Source of the DNA: Raffaelea ambrosiae
Lineage: Eukaryota; Ascomycota; Sordariomycetes; Ophiostomatales; Ophiostomataceae
Reading direction: 5' to 3'
NCBI GenBank assembly: GCA_002778195.1
Contig: PCDI01000004.1
Location: forward strand, 2,064,418 to 2,128,417
Length of the DNA: 64,000 nt
In this document: in pieces, positions 48,615 to 60,900 of the stretch
Layout: every line of letters begins with the position of its first letter
How positions within the stretch are numbered: position 1 is the first letter of the stretch
Position numbers and translations under genes: made by a program
The notes under the pieces: model-generated
The model's database searches: none
Told to the model about the DNA's origin: nothing
The model's input: only the letters and a program-made list of their open reading frames with translations

Positions 48615-51035
48615 TCTGGACACGCGTACGCTCCCCCTTTCTAGTCAAATGCATCTGGCTTTTGCCTTGCAGCTAACCGAGAAATTTTGGAAACAGTTCG
48701 AAGAAAGTTCCTGCGGCAGAATAGAGACATTGCCCGCGTCAACTCAAACCAATCCCTTCGCATACGGGGCCTCGAGAACGAATGTGCCCGCCTCCTTTCG
48801 GAGAACCTGGAGCTGAGGAGCCAGGTCTTGCGTCTGGAGAAGGACCTTGAAGACAACAGTGCACAGAGAATCGCCGACCACGCCATTCAAGTCAAGGCCA
48901 AGCTGGAGGCCCAGCTCATCGAGCTCGGCGCACTCATCGCCGGCTTTGGCCTAGAGCCGCCGACAAAGCGACAGTCGTCAGCTGCTGGAAGAAGGGCGAG
49001 CAAGCCTCCGAGATACAGCCTGAGCAGCGACATCTTGTCGCCACAGCCGAGAAAACCCGTCGAGCTTTCACCAAACGAGGCCGAGAGCTTGGCCGCACAG
49101 GAGGGCCGCCTGCCACCTATTTTCGAAGAGAAGACATATCCAAGAAAGACACTCAGGTACGTGACTCAACTTTTATGGGGCGAAACTCCAGTTTCATATG
49201 CTGTTACTAATCCGTACTGCAGCCGGGAAGAGATCCTTGCGCTACGATCTGATGCCAGCGAAACGACGGGCTCGCCAGAACTCGGCCCGCCGCCTGTTTC
49301 ACGATTGATCCACGACGAGTCCAGAAAGTCAATGGGCTCTCCGACCAGGACACCGTCTGGTGGCGCCGATGCAGCACCACTGACAGTAGCGCCCAAGACA
49401 CAAGCGACTGCCGAAGCAGCAACAAAGTCGAGGCCGCCCGCAAGCGCTCGGGAAAAACAAGCCGCAGACCAGGACAAGAAATCTGCTCTTCGGGCAAAGG
49501 GTGCAAATACAAATGCTGGAGAGTCGCCTGTTTTGCCGACCACCTCTGCTTCTACAGCTGTGGCAACCACAGCCACAAAGGCCGGCGCAAAGAGAAAGTT
49601 TGCCGTCAACGACGAGAATGCGATCGCCAAGGGCAGCGTGAAAGGGGCCAACAAGGGCGGCAACGACAAGGCTGCGGGTCCAGAACCGAAACAGTCCGAG
49701 AACAGTGCTCCGGTACGCGAGCTGAAGAATCCAAGGAGCATAAGGGCTGCGGCTGGAGCACGGAAGCCGCTTGCGACCAAGAGCACCAACGAGGATGTGT
49801 CGTCGCCCCGAAAGCGGACACTGGAGGAAGCCTCGGCAAACCCCAAGAGCAGCCAAAATGCGACAGGGGCAAAGGACGGCTCTGCAGCTGGTCGCGTGAG
49901 AGATCGAATGAAGACGCCTGTGGCGATCGACATACCGAACCCGCCACCGCCCGCTGTGGTAGACGTCGAAGTCAACCATGAAGTAAACGACAGCCCCGTC
50001 ACCCCTTTTACTGTGGACCACAGCAAAATGCCATCAACGGGTCCCGACGCCCATCTCGCATGTCCCAGTACGCCGCCTTCATCGTCAGCACCTCTTTCAT
50101 CTGACCGGCCATCGACCTCCCGCGCTGAAGGGCGTGATACACCACCACCGACAGATATCTCATTACAAGGCGAAACGTCTCGTCCTAGCAGGAGAGCACG
50201 GGCATCCGTCAGCTATGCAGAGCCGAACTTGCGCGACAAGATGCGTCGTCCGACAAAAGACCTTGTCGACGCAGTAGCTGGTGAAGGGAAATACCACCAA
50301 CGACATCCGGGGGCTAATGCTTCACAAGAAGACCATGCTGCGTCGATCCTTTCGCCGTCAGCTTCAGCATCAATCTCACGGAAGAGTGCCGCTTCTGCGC
50401 TTGAGAAATCTATTGCCGCTCTGTCCATAACCGAACAACCTAGCTCTGGGGAGGTGAAGACGCATGCGCAGCCAACATCAACAACAAACCGGCGGAAGCG
50501 CGCATCGTCCGTTGCACAGCGAGAGGCTGAAATCTCTTCTGACCTGAAGTCGAGCGAGACCAAAGGAACGTCCACGATCACCGACCAAGCGGCGCACCCA
50601 GACCCATACGAATTTATCCTATCTTCTTCTCCACAGTCCTCTCGCGAATCCAGCATAACAGACCAAGAAGAGGGCGAGGCTTCTGGGAACACCAAGACAG
50701 TCTCACGCCGGAAATCTACTGCAGGTACACGGACAGTGAAAGTACCAAGGCGGGCATCCACGACGGTGCTGCGGGATGAGGCATCTTCTTCCTTAGCCAC
50801 GTCAACGACTGCTTCTACCGATCGGCATACGAGACCTTCAGCGATACGGAAGCGCGCATCCATGGTAGCACCTAAGAAAGGCACGATGTTCAACGAGGAC
50901 GATGAGGAAGAGGATGATCCGGCCGACTCGTCATATGAGCCTGGCGGTGCAGAAGAAACAGACAGCCAGGCCGTTGACGGGCACCCCATGTCAACCAGGG
51001 ACAGGATCTCACGGCGGCGAAGCATGATGCTATAA
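48577..51035 (+). CDS. SGO1: Shugoshin, protector of centromeric cohesin
   Basis: Recruits PP2A to centromeres to shield cohesin from cleavage or removal. Three exons, 48577-48625, 48673-49156 and 49223-51035, give 781 aa. Exon 1 (MARLNEPPAMTDNLDT) joins exon 2 to give the diagnostic N-terminal coiled coil: REILETVRRKFLRQNRDIAR, then VNSNQSLRIRGLENECARLL and SENLELRSQVLRLEKDLED (about residues 18-75). The middle is long, disordered and rich in Ser/Thr/Pro/Lys. The basic C-terminal shugoshin box, RRARASVSYAEPNLRDKMRR, is at about 501-520 and is the site expected to bind phosphorylated H2A. The first intron is only 47 nt. The second (66 nt) is a multiple of three with no in-frame stop, so its retention would leave the frame open. 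I call it spliced because of a GTACGT donor, a TACTAAT branch and a CTGCAG acceptor. Confidence 0.95.
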
Positions 51036-51691
51036 TGGCTGAGGCATTGAGTCTGCGCAACTCGAAAAACATGGCAAGAGTCTTGTGCTTTTTTTTTCGA
51101 TCTCCATTATTCTGTGTTTCCTTTGTTTTCTCGTTTCAATGTATATGATGCGTTACTTGTCTACACGCAGGGAGAGCGATAGCGTCTTGAGTATTGCTTT
51201 TCAGGATATCCTATTTGTCGCTCTTTTTTGATGCTCTTTTTTTGGCGCTTTTGGTCCCGCGTTGGTTTTAATTTTGGTGTTATACAGCCTCATACCACAC
51301 GAGAAAAATGAAATGACACCGCAAGCTTATAAAATCTATCTTGCTTTACAGTGTGATCGATGACGTCTTCTTTTTATTCTCCTCCTTTTTTTGACAGAAA
51401 AAAGAACCCCCCTTCCATTTTACAAGGAAATAGCAGCGATAGCAGCAGCAGCAAACCAAAAAAAAGCCAGCACAGGAAATGTACGGCACAGATATGTTGA
51501 AAGAGACGCGCGACAAAGTTTGAATTTATATACAAAGGGTCATTAATCTGGGCAAGCAAGAGCAAGCCGCTCTCCCCAGAAGCTGATTCTGTTGTCCGAC
51601 CCGCATCAAGAAGATGGGAGCTGTTGGTGAATTCTGTTTTGTCTGGGTATGTTCTTTTCCAGTGGCAAAATGGCAACGTCTATTGTCTCCC
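51036..51691. other. Convergent 3' intergenic region
   Basis: Between the 3' ends of shugoshin (plus) and VPS29 (minus). T- and A-rich, as expected for two 3'UTRs. No gene seen. Confidence 0.6.
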
Positions 51692-52579
51692 TTATGAAGA
51701 TGGACCTGTTGGCTCAACCGGCTTCGTGTAGGTGACTTTTTCGACGGCCACGTTCTCGACGCCGTTGGCGTCCTTGCGCAACTGGTAGACGTATAGTGTG
51801 AGAGATATTCCTTGAACCTAGAGAAGCATGTTAGCCGCTAGACAGAAAACAGAGCAGATATGGGCCAGAAGCTGCAAAAGACACAAAAGACAGTGGGACA
51901 CAACAGAGCAGAGCTCAGGACCATCAAACACACACACACACGCACACACACACAGACAAAAAAAAAACACGTACATCCATCAGGCAAAAGCTTGGCACAA
52001 TCTCGTCGTCCGGGTTGCTGTCGGCATTGGCGCCGTCGAGCCCGCCACCCCAGCCGGAAAAGTAGGCACCGGTGGCGCTGCCCGGGTTGATAAAGAACTT
52101 GTCCATGTACTCGAAGCACTCAAACTTGTGGGTGCCGCCCCAGCAGAGCACATCGACGTCCAGACGGTTGGCCTCGGCCAGCAGCAGGTCCGGCTCGTTG
52201 CTGACGAGCGTGAAGCCCTCGAGGAAGCCGACGCGGATGGCGCTGTGGGTGACAACCTGGGTCAGCGGCAGCGCGGTAGCCTCGACATCGAAGCGGCCCT
52301 TGACGATCTTGAGGTCGGGGGCGATGGAGCGGAGGTATTCGTAGGTGTGCTTGTCGGTGAGGTTGCCGAGGCAGAGGGTCTGGCCGATCTTGCCAGGAGC
52401 GAGCAGCTTTTTGAACTGAGGTGGGTGGGGGTGGTTGGGAATGTCAGCAGGCTGCTATACCATCACGATAGGAGGGCATAGAGGCGTAGACCACTGGACG
52501 GCCAGCATACCTTTTGGGGAATGTCCAGAGCCCGGTCTGGGATGTGCAGATCGCCGATGACGAGTATTAGGAAGGCCAT
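51692..52579 (-). CDS. VPS29: Vps29, retromer core subunit
   Basis: Metallophosphoesterase-fold scaffold of retromer, which with Vps35 and Vps26 returns cargo from endosomes to the Golgi. Three exons on the minus strand, 52579-52511, 52415-51975 and 51817-51692, give 211 aa. The fold landmarks are LVIGDLHIPDR, KIGQTLCLGNLTDKHTYEYL, IVKGRFD, VGFLEGFTLVS, DVLCWGGTHKFECFEYMDKF and INPGSATGAYF. As in other Vps29 proteins some phosphoesterase ligands are altered: GNLTDK in place of the usual GNHD block and GGTHKFE in place of GHTH. That fits a binding role over catalysis. A short loop insertion (GWGGGLDGANADSNPDD) makes it about 30 residues longer than the human protein. The last intron (157 nt) contains a TG repeat just after its donor on the coding strand. 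Confidence 0.96.
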
Positions 52580-53927
52580 GTTGGCGGGCGATAGAGAGCA
52601 AAGGGTAGCTCAAAGACGGCAGAGTACGGCAAAGTCGCAGCTGGAAGAATCGAAGCTCGGAGGGAGACAAGAGGAAGGGGAGGTCCGCTCAATTGGGAAA
52701 GCTTGCTGCCTGCGGATCGGATGGCGCACGCGTGCGTGGTTGCGTTGCTCAGCACCCCCGGGGGGTGTGCGGAGGAGGAAAAGCGGAGGGGAGCCAAAAA
52801 GAAGAAGCAGGAGGGGGAGTCGAGAGGGCGGGACTCGTTTCGCGGGGAAAGCTCTGTGCGTTGTGTGGGATGCCGGGCCAGTTCGACAAGAAGGGGAATA
52901 AGTGCCGTACCACGACGCCAATGCGAGGAGCTTGCGTCGGTTTGCTGGGTGGGTTGGGCTGTGATGCTCAGGAGGAGCCGTCGCATACCGTTGGAGGCGA
53001 GAGAGGCTCCAACGTTCCGCTGCCGCCCCTTGGGGTGGCTTGCTTGCATAGTGGGGCGCAAGCATGTGTCGGTGTGGCTGGTGCTCTGCGGGGCATGCGA
53101 TAAGATAATGGATGGGTTGTACGAGGCGTGCAGCAAGCTTTCAGTTCCAGTCCATCCCTCCCCAAGAAAACGCTCAGAAAAAGGGCCTGTGGCGCCATGG
53201 CATTTTGCGAATTCGCCCCCGCCATAACTACTTAGTACGAGGGAACCACGAGTACTCGTAGACAGGCCCTAAAAGAAACGCCTCCTCAATTCCGAACACC
53301 GGAAGTGGATTTACGGGTCGCTGGAGGAGGGGCGCAAATTACCCGAAAAGGAACTCTTGCTGTAAACGAACACCTCGAGCAGCAGCTCGCACAACCGGCC
53401 AGCACCGCTTGCGAGTTGAACTGTCCGGGAAGGGAAGGTGTTTCTGTCTGGCTGTATTCCTGGCTGTTTCCTGCTGCATCTGAATGTCGAGGTCCGTGAT
53501 ACTCGCGATCTCTGCCACAGCCTTCACTGCCTGCTCGAGAAGAGAGTCGCCATATATACCGCCTTTCAAATCCCTAGAACAGGCCATCCGCCTCAGAAAA
53601 AAGCGGCGCTCTTGCCCGTCCTCGCATTTTCCCGAGAGATCACCGCCAGGCCCTATTTCCGCCCCCTCTGAAGGCTATTACTGCATTTTTTGTGTCAATT
53701 TTTTTTTACTCAATTTTTTTTGGCCTGTTAACCTCGTTTTTTTGTGCTGGGAGAAACGCTCTGACAGGCGGGAAGGTGGCCCAGAGCCCAGAAAAATATT
53801 TGCAAAACAAAGAGTGAGAAAAAAAAAAGAGGGCAGCAGCGTTTCTGCGTCTGGGTCCCTCTCTCCGCTCCTCTTCTTCTCTCTTCTCTTTTCCCTTCCC
53901 TTCTCTTTTCCTCTTCTCTCCTCCAAT
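52580..53927. promoter_or_regulatory. Divergent promoter region, VPS29 / alanine-glyoxylate aminotransferase
   Basis: 1.35 kb between the two start codons. The right end, after about 53840, is strongly pyrimidine-rich (TCTTCT/TTCCC runs), which suggests a transcribed leader. No separate gene is supported, although an open frame continues upstream of the aminotransferase ATG without a stop. Confidence 0.55.
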
Positions 53928-56081
53928 ATGCAGCCTTTCGCCGGTCTCCGTGCTCTTCGCGGCACACTACGTCCCCAGTCCTCCTCGCTCGGCCACCAAC
54001 GACACCCCAGGGCGCTTTTTAGTGGATGTGCCCTAGCTGCTGCTGCTGCTCGTCCCCGTACTGGCTCTGCTGTTGTTGGTTCTCCCACTGGCTCTCGCGC
54101 TGCAACTACTGCTGCCACAGCCAGTCGGCAGCCGGCATTACTAAGAAAGGGCGACCCCGGCCGCGGTTGCACCATGGCCCCTCCTCATCCTGCTGCGGCA
54201 GCCGCCACTATTACCACCACTACTCCGGGTAGTCTTGCCTCCTCTGCCCCCTCTGCCGTCAGCCGGTTGGCAGGGATCGCCAGTCACTTATCTTCCTCCC
54301 CTTCGCCCTCTTCTTCCTCCACGTCTCTTCTCTCCTCTTTTCCCTCTTCGTCTCGCTCTCTCCACACTACGCCTTCTCCCCAGTCGCCCCAGAGGTCTGC
54401 CACCATGTCGACCCAGCCAGAACACTCCACGCTGCTCATCCCGGGCCCCATCGAGTTTGACGATGCTGTCCTGCAGTCCATGAGCCACTACAGGTACGTG
54501 TTGGGGGCCTTTCCGCCGTGTTCTTGTCGTGTTGCGCCTGTCTCGTGCTTCACATGCCATACCGTGTGTTTCCTCGCCCTTGTCGCCATTGTCCAATGCA
54601 TTGTTCCCGACAGCCTGCCCATTGCTCTTGTCCATTGTTTTGTGTCCATTGTTTCCCCCCACCCCCAATATTTCCCTGTCGGCCCAGCCGACGATGCTCA
54701 CCCGTTATCACTCCATTGCTCCGGCTATTCTCCATTGCGACCCATAGTGACCCAATGTCTCCTCGTGTCGTCTCAACGAGTGCCCAACAACACCCCATCT
54801 GTATCGTCTCTCACCAAATCTTCATCTGATTCTAACCATCTGTTCCTCCCCCCTCCAGTGAGAGCCATGTCGGCCCCGGCTTTGTCTCGACGTTCGGCGA
54901 CGTCCTCGCCAAGCTTCGTAAGCTCTTCCAGTCGACCGACCCCGCCGCGCAACCCTTTGTCCTGTCCGGCTCCGGCACTCTGGGCTGGGATCTCGTCTCC
55001 GCCAACCTGGTCGAGGCGGGCGAGGATGTTCTTGTCCTCGGCACCGGCTATTTCAGCAACGGCCTCGCCGACTGCCTGCGCGTGTATGGCGCCAAGGTCA
55101 CCGAGCTGTCCGCCCCCGTCGGCAGCCGGCCACAGCTGCCCGAGATCGAGGCTGCCCTCAAGGCCAAGTCCTACAAGGCCATCACCGTCACTCACGTCGA
55201 CACCTCTACCGGCGTGCTGAGCGAGCTCAAGGACCTGTCCGCTCTCGTCCACAAAGTCTCTCCCGACACCCTCATCATCGTCGATGGTGTGTGCTCTGTC
55301 GCCTGCGAGGAGATTGCCTTTGACGAGTGGAAGCTCGACGCAGTTGTCACGGCCAGCCAAAAGGCCATTGGCGTGCCCGCTGGCCTGTCTGTCTCCTTCT
55401 TCAGCGGCCGGGCCATCAAGGCCCTCGAGAGCCGCAAGACACCGCCGGCTGCGTACTTTGCCTCGATGAAGAACTGGCTGCCGAGTATGTTTTTTTTTTC
55501 TTTTTTTTTCTTTTGCTTGCTTTGATAGCATTTCGCTCATGCTTCACCATACTGACCATTTATGCAGTCATGCGCAACTATGAGGCCAAGAAGCCCTCGT
55601 ACTTTGCCACCCCCTCGCCGCAACTGATCCACGCTCTGGACACGGCTCTGGACCAGATCCTCTCGGTGCCCCTGGCCACGCGGTTCGCCAAGCACAAAGA
55701 GGTCTCGGATAAGATCAAGGCCTTCATCACCAAACTGGGCCTCAAGCAGGTTGCGTCCAACCCGGCCGACCAGGCCCACGGTATGACGGCCATCTACCTG
55801 CCCGAGACGGTGGCGGTGACGCAGATCCTGCCGAGCCTGTCGAAGAAGAACGTTGTGTTTGCCGGCGGCATCCACAAGGAGATTGCGACCAAGTACATCC
55901 GGTTTGGCCACATGGGCGTCAGCGTGGTAAGTGATTCCGTCCTTGTCGTGGCTCGCGTATTAGCCGTTTCATTCGGGTCTTGCACTAACATATCTAGCTC
56001 CAACCGGAAAGAGGCGACATTGATCGCGCTCTCAAGGCGCTGGAGGATGGTCTGGCTGAGTTTGGGTACACAAAGGCTTAA
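53928..56081 (+). CDS. Alanine-glyoxylate / serine-pyruvate aminotransferase, class V
   Basis: PLP enzyme that transaminates glyoxylate to glycine with alanine (Agx1/AGXT type). Four exons, 53928-54493, 54859-55484, 55568-55926 and 55998-56081, give 544 aa from the first ATG. The catalytic part begins STLLIPGPIEFDDAVLQSMS, then HVGPGFVSTFGDV, VLSGSGTLGWDL and VTHVDTSTGVLSELKDL. IVDGVCSVACEEI is followed by VVTASQKAIGVPAGL, with the PLP-binding Lys357. The C-terminus is AGGIHKEIATKYIRFGHMG and then ERGDIDRALKALEDG. Starting at the ATG at 54405, which sits in GCCACCATG, gives 385 aa, the usual size of the family. The first 159 residues are Arg/Ser/Ala-rich, start MQPFAGLRALRGTLRPQ and look like a mitochondrial presequence plus linker. 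No PTS1 tripeptide is seen (the protein ends YTKA). The first intron, 365 nt, separates residue 189 from the rest. Confidence 0.92.
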
Positions 56082-57941
56082 GGCGTTCGTAGAAAATAAA
56101 AGTCCTCATGTTTTTTTTTCTTCCTACCAGTTTTTTTTAGATTTTTTGATTTTCTGTCGTGATTGTTTCGTTCATTAACGGTTATCAACATCGATTAGCC
56201 TAGCTGCCTACTCTCACGTCACGGCAGGAGTTGGTCAGTTAGCCAGTTGAACAAGCCGGCCGCACTAGCTTATATAGCACAGGATGGTCAGACGTTATTA
56301 TCTGTTGGCCGTGTAGCAGAGCCGCAATCTATCTGGTGACCCGCAGGCCTGCATCAGGCCAGCGCCAACAGGACGGTTCTATCTCGTCCAGGGTCGTCCC
56401 CAGAGCGCCCTGGCCTGGCTGGCTTCTCGTCTGCCGTCGGATGGTGCTGGACGGCTATGCAGACCATGACGTGTGTGCAAGCCCGGCCGCCTAGAGCTCT
56501 TGAAACTGCCTCGTAGACTGGCGTTGCTCTTCATGGCCTGTTTCCGTTTCGTTGTGCCAGCCGCCTTATCCTGCTTCTTTTCCTGTTTCGTTTCTCGTTC
56601 CTTGCAATCTCGGGCCAAGATAGGCGTGTCGGAAGTACTGGTGCACCATGCTGCAGTGGGCAGGTACTTTGCGCTCGCCGGGTGGAACGGCCCATTAAAT
56701 TCCCGATGCACTGTTTGCAGCCCATTTTGCTGGGGGGTGTCTTTGCCGGGTCCTTGCTGGGTAGTTACTGGGTCCACCGCCGCGGCTCGCCAGCAGGAGC
56801 AAGTTACCAGCCGCCCGTTTTGGTGAAGAGCTTGCCTGGACAGCCCCGCGATTTTGATTAGCAACCGTGTGTTGCTCCCCTCCTCGCCTCCCTCGCCAGT
56901 GGGCCGTCCGCTGCAACCGATCTACGTTGCTCGGGCAGGCTCTGGCTGGGTAGCAGCCGTCCTGGGCTCTCCAAAACCCCGCCACCTCGCCCTCTCTGGC
57001 TCTCGTCGTCCGCGCCTTCCTTTCTTGTGTCCCAAACCTCAAACTTGCCTTTTTCGCCTCGGCCACTTTCCCACCCCAACTGTCTACAGCCTGCTCCTTC
57101 CTCTGCCACTCGGTTAGTCAATAACTGCAACTTCCACTCTCGCTCGATATCCCCATATCCCTTGTTTCTCTGCAAACTCTCACTCTCTCTTTTTTTCGCT
57201 TTTTGCTTTTCCGCTTTGCATCGTCCTCCTTCTCACCACCTCTCCCCCGCTTCCATCCACCGCTTCCCGAACCTGCACGACGCGAGCGTGAGCGCGTTGG
57301 CCTTGCTGTCTGCGCCCTCTTATTTCCTTTTTTCTTCGCCCGCCTCGCCTGTTGCTCCTGCTCGCTTGTCGACTAGCAAATCGCAACCCCGCTACTCTTC
57401 GCTGGCCGTGCTGTCTATCTCGTCCAACGTCTAGATTGCGTGCAATTTCCCACCCTCTTCCAACTCGTCTCGACCACCTTTGCCACAAAAAAAACCCTTT
57501 CGAGCCGAGACGAAAATCTAGCACTCTCCCGAGTGCAAGCCTCTTTCTTGGTGTCCACTCGGTTTTTTTTTTCCTCCCACTCCCCCGCCGCTCTCACCGC
57601 TCCACTCGCGGCCCTCTCTTCTCCATCTGTCGACGTCGACTTTTTCAAGCTCGATTCACAAGTCGCGTCTGCCTACCGCGCCTGCTGTCGACTGTGCGCC
57701 ACCTTTGCAAGCGCTTCTCAACCTGCAGGCCTTTCTTCCTTTTTGGACAACTTGGCCGTCCCCTTCATTCGTTGCCTTCAACATACCCTCTCTTTTGCTG
57801 TCTGACGAGCCAGCCACACCAACCGCCGGCAATCTCTGCGAAGCCCCCTCATCGCCGCCTGCTTCTTCTTGAAGCTTCTTTTTCTTCTCCGTCGTCTTTG
57901 GCTCCTTTGGAAAGCCTTTTCGCCCACTGTACGCTTCCACC
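56082..57941. other. Intergenic region and presumed leader of CRM1
   Basis: The left third is the aminotransferase 3' flank. From about 56870 the plus strand is pyrimidine-rich (CCTCGCC, TCTCTCT, CTTTTT runs) up to the CRM1 ATG, as expected for promoter and 5'UTR. Short open frames lack any recognised domain. Confidence 0.55.
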
Positions 57942-60900
57942 ATGGCACCGTCCGTGGCCGAGCTGGACGCTGCCGTGCGCGCGTTCTACGAAGGAAGAGG
58001 CGATCAGGTTCGTTTGCTCTTTGTTCCAACACCCTCCCTCCTCTACCCATGCCTTCGCCCAACATCCCGTGGGGGATTTGCTTTTCGTCTTGTCTCGCAC
58101 CGCCCCGTGGCCACGTTCGCTAACCGCTGCCGGTACCCGGCTTCCAGCAAAAAGCTGCCGAGAGCGCCCTCAACCAGTTCAAGGAAGACCCCGACGCCTG
58201 GCTCATCGTCGACAAGATTCTCTCTGAAGCTACATACCCGCAAACCAAGTTCCTTGCTCTGCAGGTGCTCGACCATGTTATCATGACAAGATGGAAGGTT
58301 CTTCCCCGGGATCAGTGCCAAGGTGCGTTTTTCTAGTGCTGTCTTGTTCCTTACATTTTTTCTGCTTGCGGCGCTGTCTCCTTTTCCTGCCCCTCTTGCC
58401 GTGCTGACATCTGCGCAGGCATTCGGAACTTTGTTGTGCAGTTCATCATCCAGTGCTCGAGCTCCGAAGAATCGCTGAAGGAGCAAAAAACCCTTCTGAA
58501 CAAGCTCAACCTCGTTCTCATCTCCATCCTGAAGCAAGAATGGCCGCACAACTGGCCAACCTTCATCAACGAGATCATCACGGCCTGCCACTCCAGCTTG
58601 TCAATCTGCGAGAACAACATGATCATCCTGCGGCTGCTCTCTGAGGAAGTCTTTGACTACTCCGCCGAGCAGATGACCTCGACCAAGACCCGGAACCTCA
58701 AGACCACCATGTGCGCCGAATTCTCCCAGATCTTCCAGCTGTGCACAGAAATCTTGAACACCGCCACCCAACCCAGCCTGGTCAAGGCCACCCTGGAAAC
58801 CCTGCTACGTTTCTGCAACTGGATCCCGCTCGGCTACATCTTTGAGACGCCCCTCATCGACACCCTGCGCACCCGCTTCCTCGAGGTGCCCGAGTTCCGC
58901 AACGTCACTCTGCAGTGCCTGACCGAGATCGGCGGCCTGCAGACCTCCGGCCCCGGCCAAGTCAGCAACTACGACGAGCAGCTTATCAAGATGTTCACGG
59001 AGGTCCTCACCACCATTGCTAATATCATTCCGTTGTCGATGGACCTCAAGAACACCTATCCGCAGAGCAACTCCCGCGACCAAGAGTTTGTGCAAAACCT
59101 GGCTCTCTTCCTCTGCAATTTTTTCACTATGCACCTCAATGTGGGTTTTTTCCCGAGTCCTTTATTGTCCTGTCGGTTGTCCTGCTCTCACTAACAAAAA
59201 CCCCTCTTCCTGATAGCTCATCGAGAACCTACCAAATCGCGACTTCCTCACCCATGCGCACTTCTACCTTATCCGTATCTCCCAGATCGATGACCGCGAG
59301 ATTTTCAAGATCTGCCTCGACTACTGGCTCAAACTTGTCCAAGAGTTGTACGAAGAGATGCAGACGCTCCCTATTCAGGACGTCAATCCCCTTCTCGCCA
59401 TGGGCACACTTACGTCGAATGGTGCTCCGAACCCAGCGCTCCTGAACAACTACCCCCTGCGCAAGCACAAGTACAAGGAGATCCTCACCAATCTGCGCAT
59501 CGTCATGATCGAAAAGATGGTGCGTCCCGAGGAGGTGCTTATTGTCGAGAATGACGAGGGCGAGATTGTGCGCGAGTTTGTCAAGGAAAGCGACACGATC
59601 CAGCTCTACAAGACGATCCGCGAATGCCTGGTGTACCTGACCCATCTGGACGTGGTCGATACTGAGCAGATCATGACGGAGAAACTCGCGCGCCAAGTGG
59701 ATGGGTCTGAATGGTCATGGCACAACTGCAACGTCCTCTGTTGGGCCATTGGCTCCATCTCTCTGGCCATGAACGAAGAGACTGAGAAACGTTTTCTGGT
59801 CACTGTCATTAAAGACCTTCTCGGTCTGACGGAGATGCAACGTGGTAAAGACAACAAGGCCGTTGTGGCGAGTAACATCATGTATATCGTCGGACAGTAC
59901 CCTCGTTTCCTCAAGGCCCATTGGAAGTTTCTCAAGACCGTGGTGAACAAGCTGTTCGAGTTCATGCACGAGTCCCACGAAGGTAAGATTTTCTTCTTTG
60001 TTTCCCAACCCCAATCTCTACATTATCCCCAGCATGAAACGAAAACTGACTGGGTTCTTCTCGCATAGGTGTGCAAGACATGGCCTGTGACACATTCATC
60101 AAGATTGCCAAGCAATGCCGTCGCCACTTCGTTGCCCTCCAGCCCAGCGAGCAGGAGCCGTTCATCGACGAGATTGTACGCAATCTGCAGAAGATCACCT
60201 GCGACCTTACGCCCCAACAAGTCCATACATTCTACGAGGCGTGTGGTTACATGGTTTCTGCTCAGGGCAACCGCAGTCAGCAGGAGCGGCTGTTGGCTGA
60301 TCTCATGGCCCTGCCAAACACAGCCTGGGATCAAATCATCAAGTCTGCCACGGCTGACCCATCGATATTGCAAGACGCCGACACCATCAAGATCATCGGC
60401 AACATTATGAAGACCAACGTTGCTGCCTGCACATCGATCGGCCCATACTTCTATCCGCAGATCGGTCGCATTTACCTGGACATGCTCCAGATGTACCGTG
60501 CCACTAGCCAGCTCATTTCCGAAGCAGTCGCACGCGAGGGTAAGCCAGGAACAAAGTTTTACTGTAGCATAGTCTGTGTGTGTCGTTGCGCTGACATGGA
60601 TAGGTGAAATCGCAACAAAGATGCCCAAGGTCCGCGGCCTGCGGACGATCAAGAAAGAGGTATTGAAGCTCATCGAGGTCTTTGTCGACAAGGCTGAGGA
60701 GCTGCAGGCAGTACGAACGCAGATGGTGCCCCAACTTCTGGATTCTGTCCTAGTGGACTACAACCGTAATGTTCCAGGTGCCCGCGATGCCGAGGTCCTC
60801 AAGGCGATGGCTGCTATCATCACCAAGCTTTCCGGTCTGATGGAGGACCAGGTGCCAACAATCATGGAGAACGTGTTTGAGTGCACGCTTGAGATGATCA

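Noticed and set aside
53484..53927. Upstream extension of the aminotransferase frame to 53484
   Set aside because: The frame is open but has no ATG that suits the gene before 53928, runs through T-rich leader-like DNA, and gives Phe/Lys runs.
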